From an uncultured Paracoccaceae bacterium (GTDB taxonomy: Bacteria > Pseudomonadota > Alphaproteobacteria > Rhodobacterales > Rhodobacteraceae): 64,000 bases of DNA. The notes beneath the pieces were generated by a model, which was given only the letters and a program-made list of their open reading frames with translations, ran no database searches and was not told the origin of the DNA. Positions 27,102 through 37,941 of the stretch are shown here, piece by piece; the stretch's first letter is position 1, and each line of letters starts with the position of its first letter. Location: assembly GCA_947500825.1 (NCBI GenBank), contig CANMTR010000004.1, forward strand, positions 124,001 to 188,000. The letters run 5' to 3'. The translations under genes and the position numbers were made by a program.

Positions 27102-28340
27102 ATGAGATTGTTCGCGAAACTTGGCTTCGCCGCGGCGCTGGCCCTCGGGCCCGCCGCCGCCACGGCGCAGGAGGAGCCGATCAAGTTCGGCCTGCTGCAG
27201 GATTTCACCGCCGTCTACACCTTCGTCTCCGGCGAGTATAACCAGGGCCAGCAGGATTACCTGACGCTGGTGAACGAGGAAGGCGGCATCGACGGCCGCA
27301 TGTTCGAGGCGATCGTGCGCGACACCGGCAACGAGCCCCAGCGGGGGATCGAGGCCTATAACCGCGCCCGGGAGGAGGGCGCGATCCTGTTCGACTTTCT
27401 GTCCACGCCCGTATCCCGCGCCATCGTCGACCAGGCCATGCAGGACGAGGTAGTCTTGATCACGCCGCTTCACGGCAGGGGCGACGCGGCGGCCGGACAG
27501 ACCTTTCCCTACGTCTTCCCGGTGATGGCGACCTACTGGTCGCAGGCCGCGATCCTGGCCGACTACATCAACGAGAACGAGGGCGGCCTCGAGGGCAAGA
27601 AGATCGCGCTGGTGCATATCGACAGCCCCTTCGGCCGCGAACCGACCCCGATCCTGGAGGACCTGGCGGAGCAGGAATCCTTCGAGTTCCGTGCCTTCGC
27701 CTATCCCAGCCCGGGCAACGAGCAATCGGCCGTGTGGTCGGAGGTGCGCCGCTACCGCCCCGACGCGGTGTTCATCTGGGGAGCGGGCGGCGGGCAGTCC
27801 GTGTCGGTGCGCGAGGCGATCCGCAACGGCATTTCGGCCGAGAACATCTATTCCGTCGTCTGGCTGGCCGAGACGGACGCACAGAACGTGGGCGTCGACG
27901 CCATGGAGGGCGTGAAGCGCTACGAGGCCGTCGCCACGGGGACCGACAATCCGATCCTGAGCCGGATGGTCGAGCAGGTGATCGAGCCCGGTCTCGGCGC
28001 GGGCGGCGAAGCCAACGTGGGGTCGAGCTACTACAATATCGGCGTGGCGACGATGGCGGTGGCCGTCGAGGCGGCGCGGCTGGCAATCGAGAACGGAGAC
28101 GGCCCGCTCGACGGGACCGCGCTCAAGAACGGGTTCGAGATGATCGAGGACTTCGACGCCGAGGGGCTCATGCCGCCCATCACGATCACGACGGAGGATC
28201 ACCAGGGCGGAGGCTTCGGCCGGGTCGCGCGATGGACCGGCGAGGAATGGGAGCCCGTGTCCGACTGGACGACGGCCTATCAGGACATCGTCCGGTCCGA
28301 GATCGACGCGGGCGCGGCCGAGTATTCGGGAGGAAACTGA
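27102..28340 (+). CDS. Periplasmic substrate-binding protein (LivJ/LivK-like) of the ABC transporter
   Basis: A 412-residue secreted binding protein. It begins with a signal peptide (MRLFAKLGFAAALALGPAAA, cleavage probably after ATAQ or ATA near residue 24). The mature part starts PIKFGLLQDFTAVYTFVSGE, the usual opening of type-I periplasmic binding proteins of the amide/urea/aromatic-acid class. ATG 27102 follows GGGAGGAGA. The size is near 400 residues, larger than classical LivJ (about 345), and fits aromatic or aliphatic acid binders. No ligand can be named from sequence. Confidence 0.92.
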   Translation: MRLFAKLGFAAALALGPAAATAQEEPIKFGLLQDFTAVYTFVSGEYNQGQQDYLTLVNEEGGIDGRMFEAIVRDTGNEPQRGIEAYNRAREEGAILFDFLSTPVSRAIVDQAMQDEVVLITPLHGRGDAAAGQTFPYVFPVMATYWSQAAILADYINENEGGLEGKKIALVHIDSPFGREPTPILEDLAEQESFEFRAFAYPSPGNEQSAVWSEVRRYRPDAVFIWGAGGGQSVSVREAIRNGISAENIYSVVWLAETDAQNVGVDAMEGVKRYEAVATGTDNPILSRMVEQVIEPGLGAGGEANVGSSYYNIGVATMAVAVEAARLAIENGDGPLDGTALKNGFEMIEDFDAEGLMPPITITTEDHQGGGFGRVARWTGEEWEPVSDWTTAYQDIVRSEIDAGAAEYSGGN

Positions 28341-28341
28341 G

Positions 28342-29133
28342 ATGCCCGGACTCGCCCTGTCGAGCGTCGAGGTCGTCTACGACAAGGTGTTCCTCGCCAT
28401 CAAGGGCGTGTCGCTGGAGGTGGGGGAGGGCGAGATGGTCGCCCTCCTCGGATCGAACGGCGCCGGCAAGAGCACCACGCTCAAGGCCGTCAGCGGCCTC
28501 CTGGGCCCCGAACGCGGGGACGTCACGCGCGGCACGATCACGTGGGACGGCACCGATCTGCTCCGGATGGGCGCGCCCGATCGGGTGGGGCGGGGCATCG
28601 TCCACGTCCTCGAGGGGCGCCGCGTGTTCGGCCACCTGACGCCGGACGAGAACCTGGTCGCCGCCTATTCGGGTAGGCGAGGGTCGCAGCCCTTCGACGC
28701 GCTGCGCGATCAGGTCTACGAGTACTTCCCGCGGCTGAAGGAACGCGCGAAGTCGAAGGCGGGCTACCTGTCGGGCGGAGAGCAGCAGATGCTGGCCATC
28801 GGGCGCGCGTTGATGACGGAACCGCGGCTGATCATGCTCGACGAGCCCAGCCTCGGCCTCGCACCCGTCCTAGTGGAGGAGATCTTCGGGATCATTCGCC
28901 ACATCAATGCCGAGCGGAAGCTGACCGTCCTTCTGGTGGAGCAGAACGCCGCCGCCACGCTCAGGATCGTGGACCGTGCCTACCTGATCGAGAACGGGCA
29001 GATCGTGATGTCCGGCGAGGCCGCGACCCTGGCAAAGAACCCCGACGTGCAGGAGTTCTATCTCGGCGGCGGGGGCAAGGTCGATTATCACGCGGTCAAG
29101 CATTACCGTCGCCGAAAGCGTTGGCTGGCCTGA
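28342..29133 (+). CDS. Branched-chain-type ABC transporter ATP-binding protein (LivF-like)
   Basis: A 263-residue ABC ATPase of the LivF group with Walker A GSNGAGKSTT near residue 34, signature YLSGGEQQMLAIGRAL near 142 and Walker B LIMLDEPSLGLAP near 165. The C-terminal end has an unusual basic tail (KHYRRRKRWLA). It begins 1 base after the binding-protein stop and closes the operon. A hairpin suitable for termination lies 35 bases downstream. Confidence 0.93.
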   Translation: MPGLALSSVEVVYDKVFLAIKGVSLEVGEGEMVALLGSNGAGKSTTLKAVSGLLGPERGDVTRGTITWDGTDLLRMGAPDRVGRGIVHVLEGRRVFGHLTPDENLVAAYSGRRGSQPFDALRDQVYEYFPRLKERAKSKAGYLSGGEQQMLAIGRALMTEPRLIMLDEPSLGLAPVLVEEIFGIIRHINAERKLTVLLVEQNAAATLRIVDRAYLIENGQIVMSGEAATLAKNPDVQEFYLGGGGKVDYHAVKHYRRRKRWLA

Positions 29134-29167
29134 CCCGCCGCGGGGCCAGGCATAGTCCGAGCCACCC

Positions 29168-29189
29168 GCGCGAGCGGGCCGGCTCGCGC
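29168..29189 (+). terminator. Hairpin after the ABC operon
   Basis: Perfect 8-base-pair stem GCGCGAGC/GCTCGCGC with a 6-base loop, 34 bases after the LivF-like stop. There is no T-run, so it is either a weak terminator or an RNA-stability element. Confidence 0.5.
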
Positions 29190-29328
29190 CTTCGGATGCT
29201 TGAGGAATAGGCGGTTCGCGCAAAAAATTGCCGAAAATTGTACGTAAACGCAACTTTACCTCTGAATTACGGGTTTCGGTGGCATGCCGGATCGGAACGG
29301 TCGGCACCACCGTGTAGGAGTAGAGAAC

Positions 29329-29895
29329 ATGAACCGTGTCTTCCTTGGATCGCTCAGTGCTGCGGCCCTGGCTCTCGGCGCGCAGACGGCCTTCGCCGAG
29401 CAGCATACCGGCGGCGGATCGGGGTCCGGCCAGATGGCCACCGTGACCTGCGAGGAGTTCCTTGCCCTGCCGGCGCAGGACCAGGAAATGCATGCCACAG
29501 CCCTGACCACCGCCAGCATGGGCGACATGGGCGGATCTTCGGACGCGATGTCCTCCGGCGAAGGCGACTCCGGCGCCATGTCCTCAGAGGGTGGCGAGTC
29601 CGGGTCGATGTCCTCCGACAGCAGCGGATCGGACACGATGGAAAGCGGGTCCGGCGGCTCTTCCACGTCGTCGGACGAGATGGCGACCGACAGCGGCTCC
29701 TCCGAAAGCGGAATGTCGGGCGACCCGAGCGAGTCCATGGCCAGCGACGGATCGGGCGGCGACTCGATGAGCTCGGACATGCAGCAATCGCCGACCGTCG
29801 TGGCGCTCGTGACCATCTGCGAGAACACATCCTCGGGAATGGGCGGTGGCTCCGGGATGGACGGCAGCTCGAGCGAGAGCGGCTCGTCCAACTGA
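29329..29895 (+). CDS. HdeA-like secreted protein with a large Ser/Gly/Met/acidic insert
   Basis: A 188-residue exported protein. The signal peptide MNRVFLGSLSAAALALGAQT ends near AFA-E (residue 23). The mature protein has two Cys elements, TCEEFLALPAQDQ (Cys41) and VVALVTICENTS (Cys164), in the pattern of HdeA-type small periplasmic chaperones, whose two Cys form a disulfide. Between them lie about 90 residues of low complexity built almost only from Ser, Gly, Asp, Glu, Met and Thr (blocks such as DAMSSGEGDSGAMSS); the C-terminus repeats this composition. I start at ATG 29329 because TAGGAG and a signal peptide follow from it. It is monocistronic, between the ABC operon hairpin and a strong terminator. 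The HdeA relation is my reading of short motifs; metal binding through Met and acidic residues is a second possibility. Confidence 0.7.
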   Translation: MNRVFLGSLSAAALALGAQTAFAEQHTGGGSGSGQMATVTCEEFLALPAQDQEMHATALTTASMGDMGGSSDAMSSGEGDSGAMSSEGGESGSMSSDSSGSDTMESGSGGSSTSSDEMATDSGSSESGMSGDPSESMASDGSGGDSMSSDMQQSPTVVALVTICENTSSGMGGGSGMDGSSSESGSSN

Positions 29896-29913
29896 TCCAA
29901 TGGTGGACGCAGG

Positions 29914-29953
29914 GCGTGGCGCGGGGGGCACGAGCCCCTCGCGCCACGCTTTT
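29914..29953 (+). terminator. Strong intrinsic terminator after the HdeA-like gene
   Basis: A 10-base-pair perfect outer stem GCGTGGCGCG/CGCGCCACGC is extended by five further pairs (one G-U) to a 6-base loop and followed by TTTT at 29950-29953. It starts 19 bases after the stop. Confidence 0.85.
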
Positions 29954-30047
29954 CGGATGACCGCCATGGGAGCCTGTCGCGATATCGGATAGTCTCGGCC
30001 CGCCACGGTCAGACGGTTCCGTCGGGCCGAATTCGTGGAGGACGAGA

Positions 30048-31262
30048 ATGACTGGCGATACCGAACTCGAGACCCGCGCGCCCGAAGACCGTGCCGCCGC
30101 CCTCGCCGAGGCGTTGCCGAGGCAGATCGCGCGTGCCGCGGCCCTGCCCGGCTATGGGGCAATGGCCGGTATCGCGGCCGAGGAGGTGCGGACCCCCGGC
30201 GATCTGGCGCGCCTTCCGGTGCTTCGCAAGTCGGACCTCGTCGCCGCGCAGGAGAACAGCCCGCCTCTCGGGGGCCTCGTCCCCGATCAGGGGGCCTTCA
30301 CGCATCTCTTCCAGTCGCCCGGCCCGATCTACGAGCCGGGCCGTATCGACGGCGACTGGTTCCGTCTGGCGCGCTTCCTGCGCGCCTGCGGTATCGGGCC
30401 CGGCGACATCGTCCAGAACTGCTTCGGCTATCATCTGACACCCGCGGGCATGATGTTCGACGGGGCCATCCGTGCCGTCGGCGCGGCTGTCATCCCCGCC
30501 GGAACCGGCCAGAGCGAGGCCCAGGCGCGCGCCGCGGCGCAGCTCGGGGCGACCGCGTATGCCGGCACGCCCGACTTCCTGAAGGTGGTGGTCGAGGCCT
30601 CCGACGAGGCGGGCCTGCCATTGTCGATCACGAGGGCGGCGGTGTCCGGCGGCGCTCTCTTCCCGTCCTTGCGCGAGTGGTACGCGGATCGCGGAATCGC
30701 GTGCCGCCAGTGCTACGCCACGGCCGACCTGGGCAACATCGCCTACGAGACGGAGGCGATGGAGGGCCTGATCGTGGATGAGGGCGTGATCGTGGAGATC
30801 GTCACGCCGGGAACGGGCGATCCGGTCCCGGACGGCGAGGTGGGCGAGGTGGTCGTGACGACCCTGAACCCCGACTATCCGCTGATCCGTTTCGCCACCG
30901 GCGACCTGTCCGCCGTCCTGCCCGGGACCTCTCCCTGCGGGAGGACGAACCGGCGCATCAAGGGATGGATGGGCCGTGCCGACCAGACGGCCAAGGTGAA
31001 GGGCATGTTCGTTCGGCCGGAGCAGGTCGCGCAGCTCGTCCGGCGGATCGGTGCCGACCGTGCCCGCGTGACGGTCACGCGGGAGGCAGATGCCGACGTC
31101 ATGCACGTCGCGGTGGAAGCGGGGACCACCTGCGACCCGGAGACCCTCGACGCGGCGGTCCGGGACGTGTTGAAGCTGCGCGGCAAGGTCGAGACCGTGT
31201 CGCCCGGAACACTACCCCGGGACGGCAAGGTCATAGAAGACCTCAGAGATTATGACACCTGA
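30048..31262 (+). CDS. PaaK-like adenylate-forming protein with an altered P-loop
   Basis: A 404-residue member of the phenylacetate-CoA ligase (PaaK) group of AMP-binding proteins. Recognisable parts are the N-terminal helical segment with LARLPVLRKSDLV near residue 60, YATADLGNIAYE near 223, GEVGEVVVTTL near 264, PLIRFATGDLSA near 280 and the C-terminal lobe KVKGMFVRPEQVAQLV near 315. The nucleotide P-loop, normally SSGTTGKPT, is here QSPGPIYEPG (near residue 88), without the Thr-Thr-Gly core. Length is near PaaK (about 430). It lies behind a strong terminator with its own promoter region. It could be a ligase with unusual ATP binding or a catalytically altered member. Confidence 0.8.
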   Translation: MTGDTELETRAPEDRAAALAEALPRQIARAAALPGYGAMAGIAAEEVRTPGDLARLPVLRKSDLVAAQENSPPLGGLVPDQGAFTHLFQSPGPIYEPGRIDGDWFRLARFLRACGIGPGDIVQNCFGYHLTPAGMMFDGAIRAVGAAVIPAGTGQSEAQARAAAQLGATAYAGTPDFLKVVVEASDEAGLPLSITRAAVSGGALFPSLREWYADRGIACRQCYATADLGNIAYETEAMEGLIVDEGVIVEIVTPGTGDPVPDGEVGEVVVTTLNPDYPLIRFATGDLSAVLPGTSPCGRTNRRIKGWMGRADQTAKVKGMFVRPEQVAQLVRRIGADRARVTVTREADADVMHVAVEAGTTCDPETLDAAVRDVLKLRGKVETVSPGTLPRDGKVIEDLRDYDT

Positions 31263-31273
31263 CGGAGAGACGG

Positions 31274-32887
31274 ATGCGATCCCTCGTCCTTATCCTCGGC
31301 CTCGGTTTTCTACCTCACGCCGTCTTCGCGCAAGACGTGGCGCTCCTGATCGGAAACCGGAGCTACCAGACCCTTGATCCCGTCGCGGGAGCGGACGGCT
31401 TCGAAAGCGCGGGGGACGCCCTCGGCGAGACGGGGGCAGAGGTCATATCGGCCACCGATGCCGACCGGCCCGAGATGGTCGCCGCGATCCGCGAGTTCGC
31501 CCAGTTCGGCCGCGAGGCGGGCGGGCAGGCCGTGGTGCTCGTCGGTCGCTTCGGCGAGGTCGACGGGGACGCTTGGTTCCTGCCCGTGGAGGCGAGCGGC
31601 GACGACCGGATCGACACCGCGGAACACGGCGTGCCCGTCTCCCTGCTGGCCCGGATCGTGTCGCGCGCACCCGGGCGCGCGATCCTCGTCCTCGGCGCCG
31701 CAGACGTCCGCTCCCTTGGCCAGGTCGACCTGCCGCAGGGCGTGACCCTGGCCGTCACCGACCCGGGCAGCGCCGTGGCGTTCGCCCGCGACACGCTGGC
31801 GGTGCCCGGTGCGGCCATCGCCGACGGCTTGCCGGACGACGCGCGGACCGGCGGCTTCCTGCCCGCCGGGCTGACATTCCTGCCCGACGAGAGCGGGCAG
31901 CCGGGCGCAGTTCCCGATCCCGAGACGGCCTATTGGCTGCTGACGCGAAAGCGCGACGAGGCCGGAGCCTATCGCGCGTATCTGGGCCGGTTCCCGGACG
32001 GCGAACATGCGGCGGAGGCACAGGAGCGGCTCGACCGCTACACCGAGACGCCGGAGGACCGCGCCGAGCGGCTCGAGGCGGAGCTGGACCTGTCGCGGGA
32101 GGATCGGCAGGCGATCCAGCGCGACCTGACGCTCCTTGGATACGGTACCCGCGGGGTCGACGGCATATTCGGGCCGGGGACGCGCGCCGCGATCGTCGGC
32201 TGGCAGGAGGCGCAGGAACGCGAGGCGACGGGCTTCCTGACCCGCGAGCAGGTCACGGCCCTCGACGGCCAGGGCGCCGAGCGCGCCGCGGCGGTCGAGG
32301 CCGAGGAGCGCCGCCGACAGGAGGAGCGCAACCGCGCCGACGAGGCGCTCTGGTCCGGCATGGGCAGCGAGCGCAGCGAGGCGGAACTGTCGAACTACGT
32401 CGATCGCTTTCCCGACGGACTGCACGCCGGAGAGGCGCGCCGCCGCCTCGGCGAGATCCGCGGCGCCCGCGTGGCGGAAGAGGACGCGGGAGAGCGCGAA
32501 CGCGAGCGCCAGATCTGGAGCGTCGTCCAGCAGGAAAATTCGGTCCAGGGCTACCGGACGTATATCGATGCCTTCCCCGACGGCGATTACGTGTCCGAAG
32601 CCCGCGCGGCGATCGACCGGCTGTCGCCGCGCGAGGTTCCGCAGGCGGGCCCGGGGCAGAGCGAGGAGAATTCGCTCGGCCTGACGCCGGCGACCCGGCG
32701 GGCGGTGGAGCAGCGTCTCGACGCGATGGGGCTGCGGCCCGGTACCGTGGACGGGACCTTCGACGGCCAGACCCGCGAGGCGATCCGTCGCTACCAGAGG
32801 GCCGCCGGCCTGCGCGCGACCGGCTACGTCAATCAGGGCACCGCGGTCCGCCTGCTGGCGGACTCGATCCGGGGCATCGTGCAATAG
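31274..32887 (+). CDS. Exported caspase-fold (peptidase C14-like) protein with two peptidoglycan-binding domains; active site lost
   Basis: A 537-residue secreted protein with a signal peptide (cleavage near FAQ-D, residue 20). Residues 21-200 resemble bacterial caspase-like domains: it opens VALLIGNRSYQTL and has WFLPVEA at 101-107. The His of the usual YAGHG is replaced (LVGRFG, Arg92), and the Cys of DAC is replaced (LGAADV, Ala143). Two PG_binding_1 domains follow, near residues 270-330 (YGTRGVDGIFGPGTRAAI) and 475-535 (GLRPGTVDGTFDGQTREAI). A Glu/Arg-rich linker with SPOR/TPR-like repeats (YVDRFPDG, YIDAFPDG) separates them. It starts 11 bases after the PaaK-like gene. Probably a cell-wall-anchored scaffold, not a protease. 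Confidence 0.78.
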   Translation: MRSLVLILGLGFLPHAVFAQDVALLIGNRSYQTLDPVAGADGFESAGDALGETGAEVISATDADRPEMVAAIREFAQFGREAGGQAVVLVGRFGEVDGDAWFLPVEASGDDRIDTAEHGVPVSLLARIVSRAPGRAILVLGAADVRSLGQVDLPQGVTLAVTDPGSAVAFARDTLAVPGAAIADGLPDDARTGGFLPAGLTFLPDESGQPGAVPDPETAYWLLTRKRDEAGAYRAYLGRFPDGEHAAEAQERLDRYTETPEDRAERLEAELDLSREDRQAIQRDLTLLGYGTRGVDGIFGPGTRAAIVGWQEAQEREATGFLTREQVTALDGQGAERAAAVEAEERRRQEERNRADEALWSGMGSERSEAELSNYVDRFPDGLHAGEARRRLGEIRGARVAEEDAGERERERQIWSVVQQENSVQGYRTYIDAFPDGDYVSEARAAIDRLSPREVPQAGPGQSEENSLGLTPATRRAVEQRLDAMGLRPGTVDGTFDGQTREAIRRYQRAAGLRATGYVNQGTAVRLLADSIRGIVQ

Positions 32888-32904
32888 CCGCGCAAGGGGC
32901 GGCT
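32886..32904 (+). terminator. Possible terminator after the caspase-fold gene
   Basis: Stem AGCCGC/GCGGCT with a 7-base loop overlaps the stop codon and is followed by TT. Short and only moderately convincing. Confidence 0.4.
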
Positions 32905-32951
32905 TTCGCCGTGGTACCGGGTGCGCTATCGATCCCGCAGAGGAGAGAGCG

Positions 32952-33989
32952 ATGACCGATCAGACCATTCCGCCCCGCCGGCCGATGACCCTGCGCGACG
33001 TCTCGGAGGCGTCGGGTGTCAGCGAGATGACGGTCAGCCGTGTGCTGCGCAACCGTGGCGACGTGAGCGAGGCCACGCGCAAGCGCGTGCTCGAGGCGGC
33101 GCGCGACCTCGGCTACGTGCCCAACAAGATCGCCGGCGCCCTGGCCTCGTCCCGGGTGAACCTTGTCGCGGTCATCATCCCCAGCCTGTCGAACATGGTG
33201 TTTCCCGAGGTTCTGGGCGGGATCACCGAGGTGCTGGACGAGACCCACCTCCAACCGGTCGTGGGCGTGACGAACTATCGCCCCGACCGCGAGGAGAAGG
33301 TGATCTACGAGATGCTGTCCTGGCGGCCCTCGGGGATCATCATCGCGGGGATCGAGCACAACGAGAGCTGCCGCAGGATGCTGCGCGCCGCCGACGTGCC
33401 CGTGGTCGAGATCATGGACGTGGACGGCGAGGCCGTGGATTCCGTCGTCGGCATTTCCCAGCGACGGGCGGGCCGGACCATGGCCGAGGCGATCCTGCGA
33501 CAGGGATTCGAGCAGATCGGGTTCCTCGGGACGCAGATGCCGCTCGACCATCGGGCGCGCAAGCGCTTCGAGGGGTTCACCGAGACATTGGCGCGATCGG
33601 GACGGGAGGTGGCCGACCAGGAGTTCTATTCCGGAGGGTCGGCCCTCAAGAAGGGCCGGGAGATGACCCATGCGATCCTGTCTCGTACCCCGGACATCGA
33701 TTTCCTCTATTACTCCAACGACATGATCGGGGCGGGCGGGCTGCTCTACTGCCTCGAGGAAGGCTACGACATTCCGGGCCGCCTGGGCCTCGCGGGGTTC
33801 AACGGGACCGAGCTTCTGGACGGTCTGCCGCGCAAGCTGGCGACCATGGACGCCGGCCGCGCGGCCACGGGCCGCGAGGCGGCGCGCATCATCGCCGGGC
33901 GGACGGACGGCTCGATCACCGATCCGCGCCGGATCGAGATCGAGGCGAATATCGAGTTCGGCAACACGCTCCGGCGCTACAAGCCGTGA
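32952..33989 (+). CDS. LacI-family transcriptional regulator
   Basis: A 345-residue LacI/GalR regulator. The N-terminal helix-turn-helix and hinge are clear (TLRDVSEASGVSEMTVSRVL near residues 13-32, YVPNKIAGALAS near 57-68). The C-terminal part is a periplasmic-binding-like sensor domain (VAVIIPSLSNMVFPEVLGGI near 72). It resembles the gluconate-type GntR subgroup of LacI proteins (inference). AGAGGAGAGAG precedes the ATG. No sugar or gluconate operon adjoins it in this window, so its target is unknown; it converges with the transglutaminase-like gene with a 3-base gap. Confidence 0.9.
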   Translation: MTDQTIPPRRPMTLRDVSEASGVSEMTVSRVLRNRGDVSEATRKRVLEAARDLGYVPNKIAGALASSRVNLVAVIIPSLSNMVFPEVLGGITEVLDETHLQPVVGVTNYRPDREEKVIYEMLSWRPSGIIIAGIEHNESCRRMLRAADVPVVEIMDVDGEAVDSVVGISQRRAGRTMAEAILRQGFEQIGFLGTQMPLDHRARKRFEGFTETLARSGREVADQEFYSGGSALKKGREMTHAILSRTPDIDFLYYSNDMIGAGGLLYCLEEGYDIPGRLGLAGFNGTELLDGLPRKLATMDAGRAATGREAARIIAGRTDGSITDPRRIEIEANIEFGNTLRRYKP

Positions 33990-33992
33990 CGT

Positions 33993-35087
33993 TCAGCCCA
34001 GCTCGCGGGCCGTGATCGTGTAGGCGAAGTGGTCCGGGGACAGGGGATCGCGGCGGCGCCCCGCGATCTCCGCCTCAGGGTACATCAGGAACGGGACCGG
34101 CCCCTGGGTCGCGCCGGGCAACGCCACGTCATGGGCGAAGTTGAAGCCGAGCCAGTTCCCTTCCCACGCGCCGAACAGGGCCTCGCGCGCCGCGCGCACC
34201 TTCGGATGATCGAGGGGGAGGTCGCCCGGCGGCTCTTCCAGCATCACCTTGCGGACGTCGGCGGGATCGGCAGGCACCCAGCCGAACGCGTCGAGGAACA
34301 CCTCGGCCCGGCAATGCTGGGCGCGGGTCACGTCGGCCGAGCCGGCCCCGAGGCTCTTGTAGCCGAACCGCGACGGCGCGACCCGCAGGCCGTAGACGTC
34401 GCGGGCGGGCAGGCCCGCCGCCCGGGCGAGGCCGACGAAGAGGGCGTTGAGGTCGGCGCATTTGCCGCTGAGGTCGCCCATCTCCAGCATCGAGGCGATG
34501 TCGCCCAGGCCGCAACCCCGCGTTTCGGGGTTGCGGGCGCTGTTCTCAACGACCCAGTCGTAGATCCGCTGCGCCTTGTCGAGGTCGCCTTGCGCGCCCT
34601 GCACGACGCGATCCGCCGTTTCGCGGACGATGCCATCGGTGGGGATGAGGTCGGTCGGCGCGGTGTAGAGGGCCCGCGCGGCGGGCGAGAGCGGCGGGAC
34701 CGAGCGCGGGCGATCGAGTTCGACCTGGCGGTCGCGGGCATCCGCGCGGGTGCGCAGCTCCACCACGCGCCCCTTGGCATCGGCGGGCCAGTCGACGGCG
34801 AGGAAGCGGGCCCCGTGGACGGGGTCCGTGCCGGTCTGCGCCACGCCGCCCTCGGTCGTCCAGTCGGCCGGCCCCACGCGCATCCAGGGCGGCTCGGACA
34901 CGGACGGCATGGGAAGCCAGACGCGCGCCGGACCACCGCCATCCGGCAGGGCGACACGCGTCGTGATCTCGTAGCGACGCCACTCCCCCGGGCGGGGGAC
35001 AAACGCCGCGCGCGCGGGGTGACGGACCGCGACGCTGCCGCCCGCCGCCAGACCCAGGGCAATCGCCGCTCGTCGTGTGGTGATCAT
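33993..35087 (-). CDS. Transglutaminase-like (cysteine protease fold) exported protein
   Basis: A 364-residue protein of the transglutaminase-core superfamily. The N-terminus MITTRRAAIALGLAAGGSVA has a twin-arginine look and a hydrophobic stretch, so export by Tat or Sec is likely. The catalytic triad of the superfamily is visible: Cys in SGKCADLNALFVGLARAAG near residue 218, His in QHCRAEVFLDAFGWVPAD near 262, and the Asp of the same segment. ATG 35087 is preferred over 35147 because of the signal peptide and the GAGG site before it. Bacterial members are peptidases or amidases; the substrate is unknown. Confidence 0.85.
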   Translation of the reverse strand: MITTRRAAIALGLAAGGSVAVRHPARAAFVPRPGEWRRYEITTRVALPDGGGPARVWLPMPSVSEPPWMRVGPADWTTEGGVAQTGTDPVHGARFLAVDWPADAKGRVVELRTRADARDRQVELDRPRSVPPLSPAARALYTAPTDLIPTDGIVRETADRVVQGAQGDLDKAQRIYDWVVENSARNPETRGCGLGDIASMLEMGDLSGKCADLNALFVGLARAAGLPARDVYGLRVAPSRFGYKSLGAGSADVTRAQHCRAEVFLDAFGWVPADPADVRKVMLEEPPGDLPLDHPKVRAAREALFGAWEGNWLGFNFAHDVALPGATQGPVPFLMYPEAEIAGRRRDPLSPDHFAYTITARELG

Positions 35088-35162
35088 GGTGCCTCGACCG
35101 TTGCAAGCATCGGGCCGGTGGATAGGCCCGCGCGGGGCTCGATACAAGCCCGGTCGGAAAGG

Positions 35163-35191
35163 CCGGCCCGCCGCGGGCGGCGGCGGGCCGG
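35163..35191 (-). terminator. Terminator after clpB
   Basis: A perfect 12-base-pair stem CCGGCCCGCCGC/GCGGCGGGCCGG with a 5-base loop lies 5 bases after the clpB stop. On the minus strand it is followed by CCTTTCC. Confidence 0.75.
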
Positions 35192-35196
35192 TGCGG

Positions 35197-37812
<2,616 letters not shown>

Positions 37813-37891
37813 GACGTGTCTCTCCTGTTCAGCACCCCCTGCGGAGCCGCCCGGTTGCGGCACGGCGTCCTTGGGGCCTTCATGTCCATGG

Positions 37892-37920
37892 AGATGGGGG
37901 GCGGCCCATCGGCGATCAAG
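37892..37920 (-). promoter_or_regulatory. RpoH (sigma-32) promoter of clpB
   Basis: Minus strand: CTTGAT (37920-37915), a 15-base spacer and CCCCATCT (37899-37892). This nearly matches the heat-shock consensus CTTGAA-N13-15-CCCCATNT. Transcription would start near 37885, giving a leader of about 70 bases before clpB. The -35 lies just beyond the 3' end of dnaE2. Confidence 0.75.
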
Positions 37921-37941
37921 ATGTGGTGGAGGGGGGCGCTC

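Noticed and set aside
29293-29313. GGAAC upstream of the HdeA-like gene as an EcfG promoter
   Set aside because: The only CGTG lies after 12 bases, outside the 16-17 spacing, and no CGTT follows at the right distance.
29530-29790. Repeated short units of the type GGCGACTCC/ATGTCCTCC as a CRISPR or tandem repeat array
   Set aside because: They are degenerate codons for Ser/Gly/Met/Asp in one open frame, without constant repeat length or spacers.
37813-37941. A displaced OB domain of dnaE2 downstream of its stop
   Set aside because: I read all three minus-strand frames between the dnaE2 stop and clpB; none continues with OB-like sequence, so a simple frameshift does not explain the short protein.
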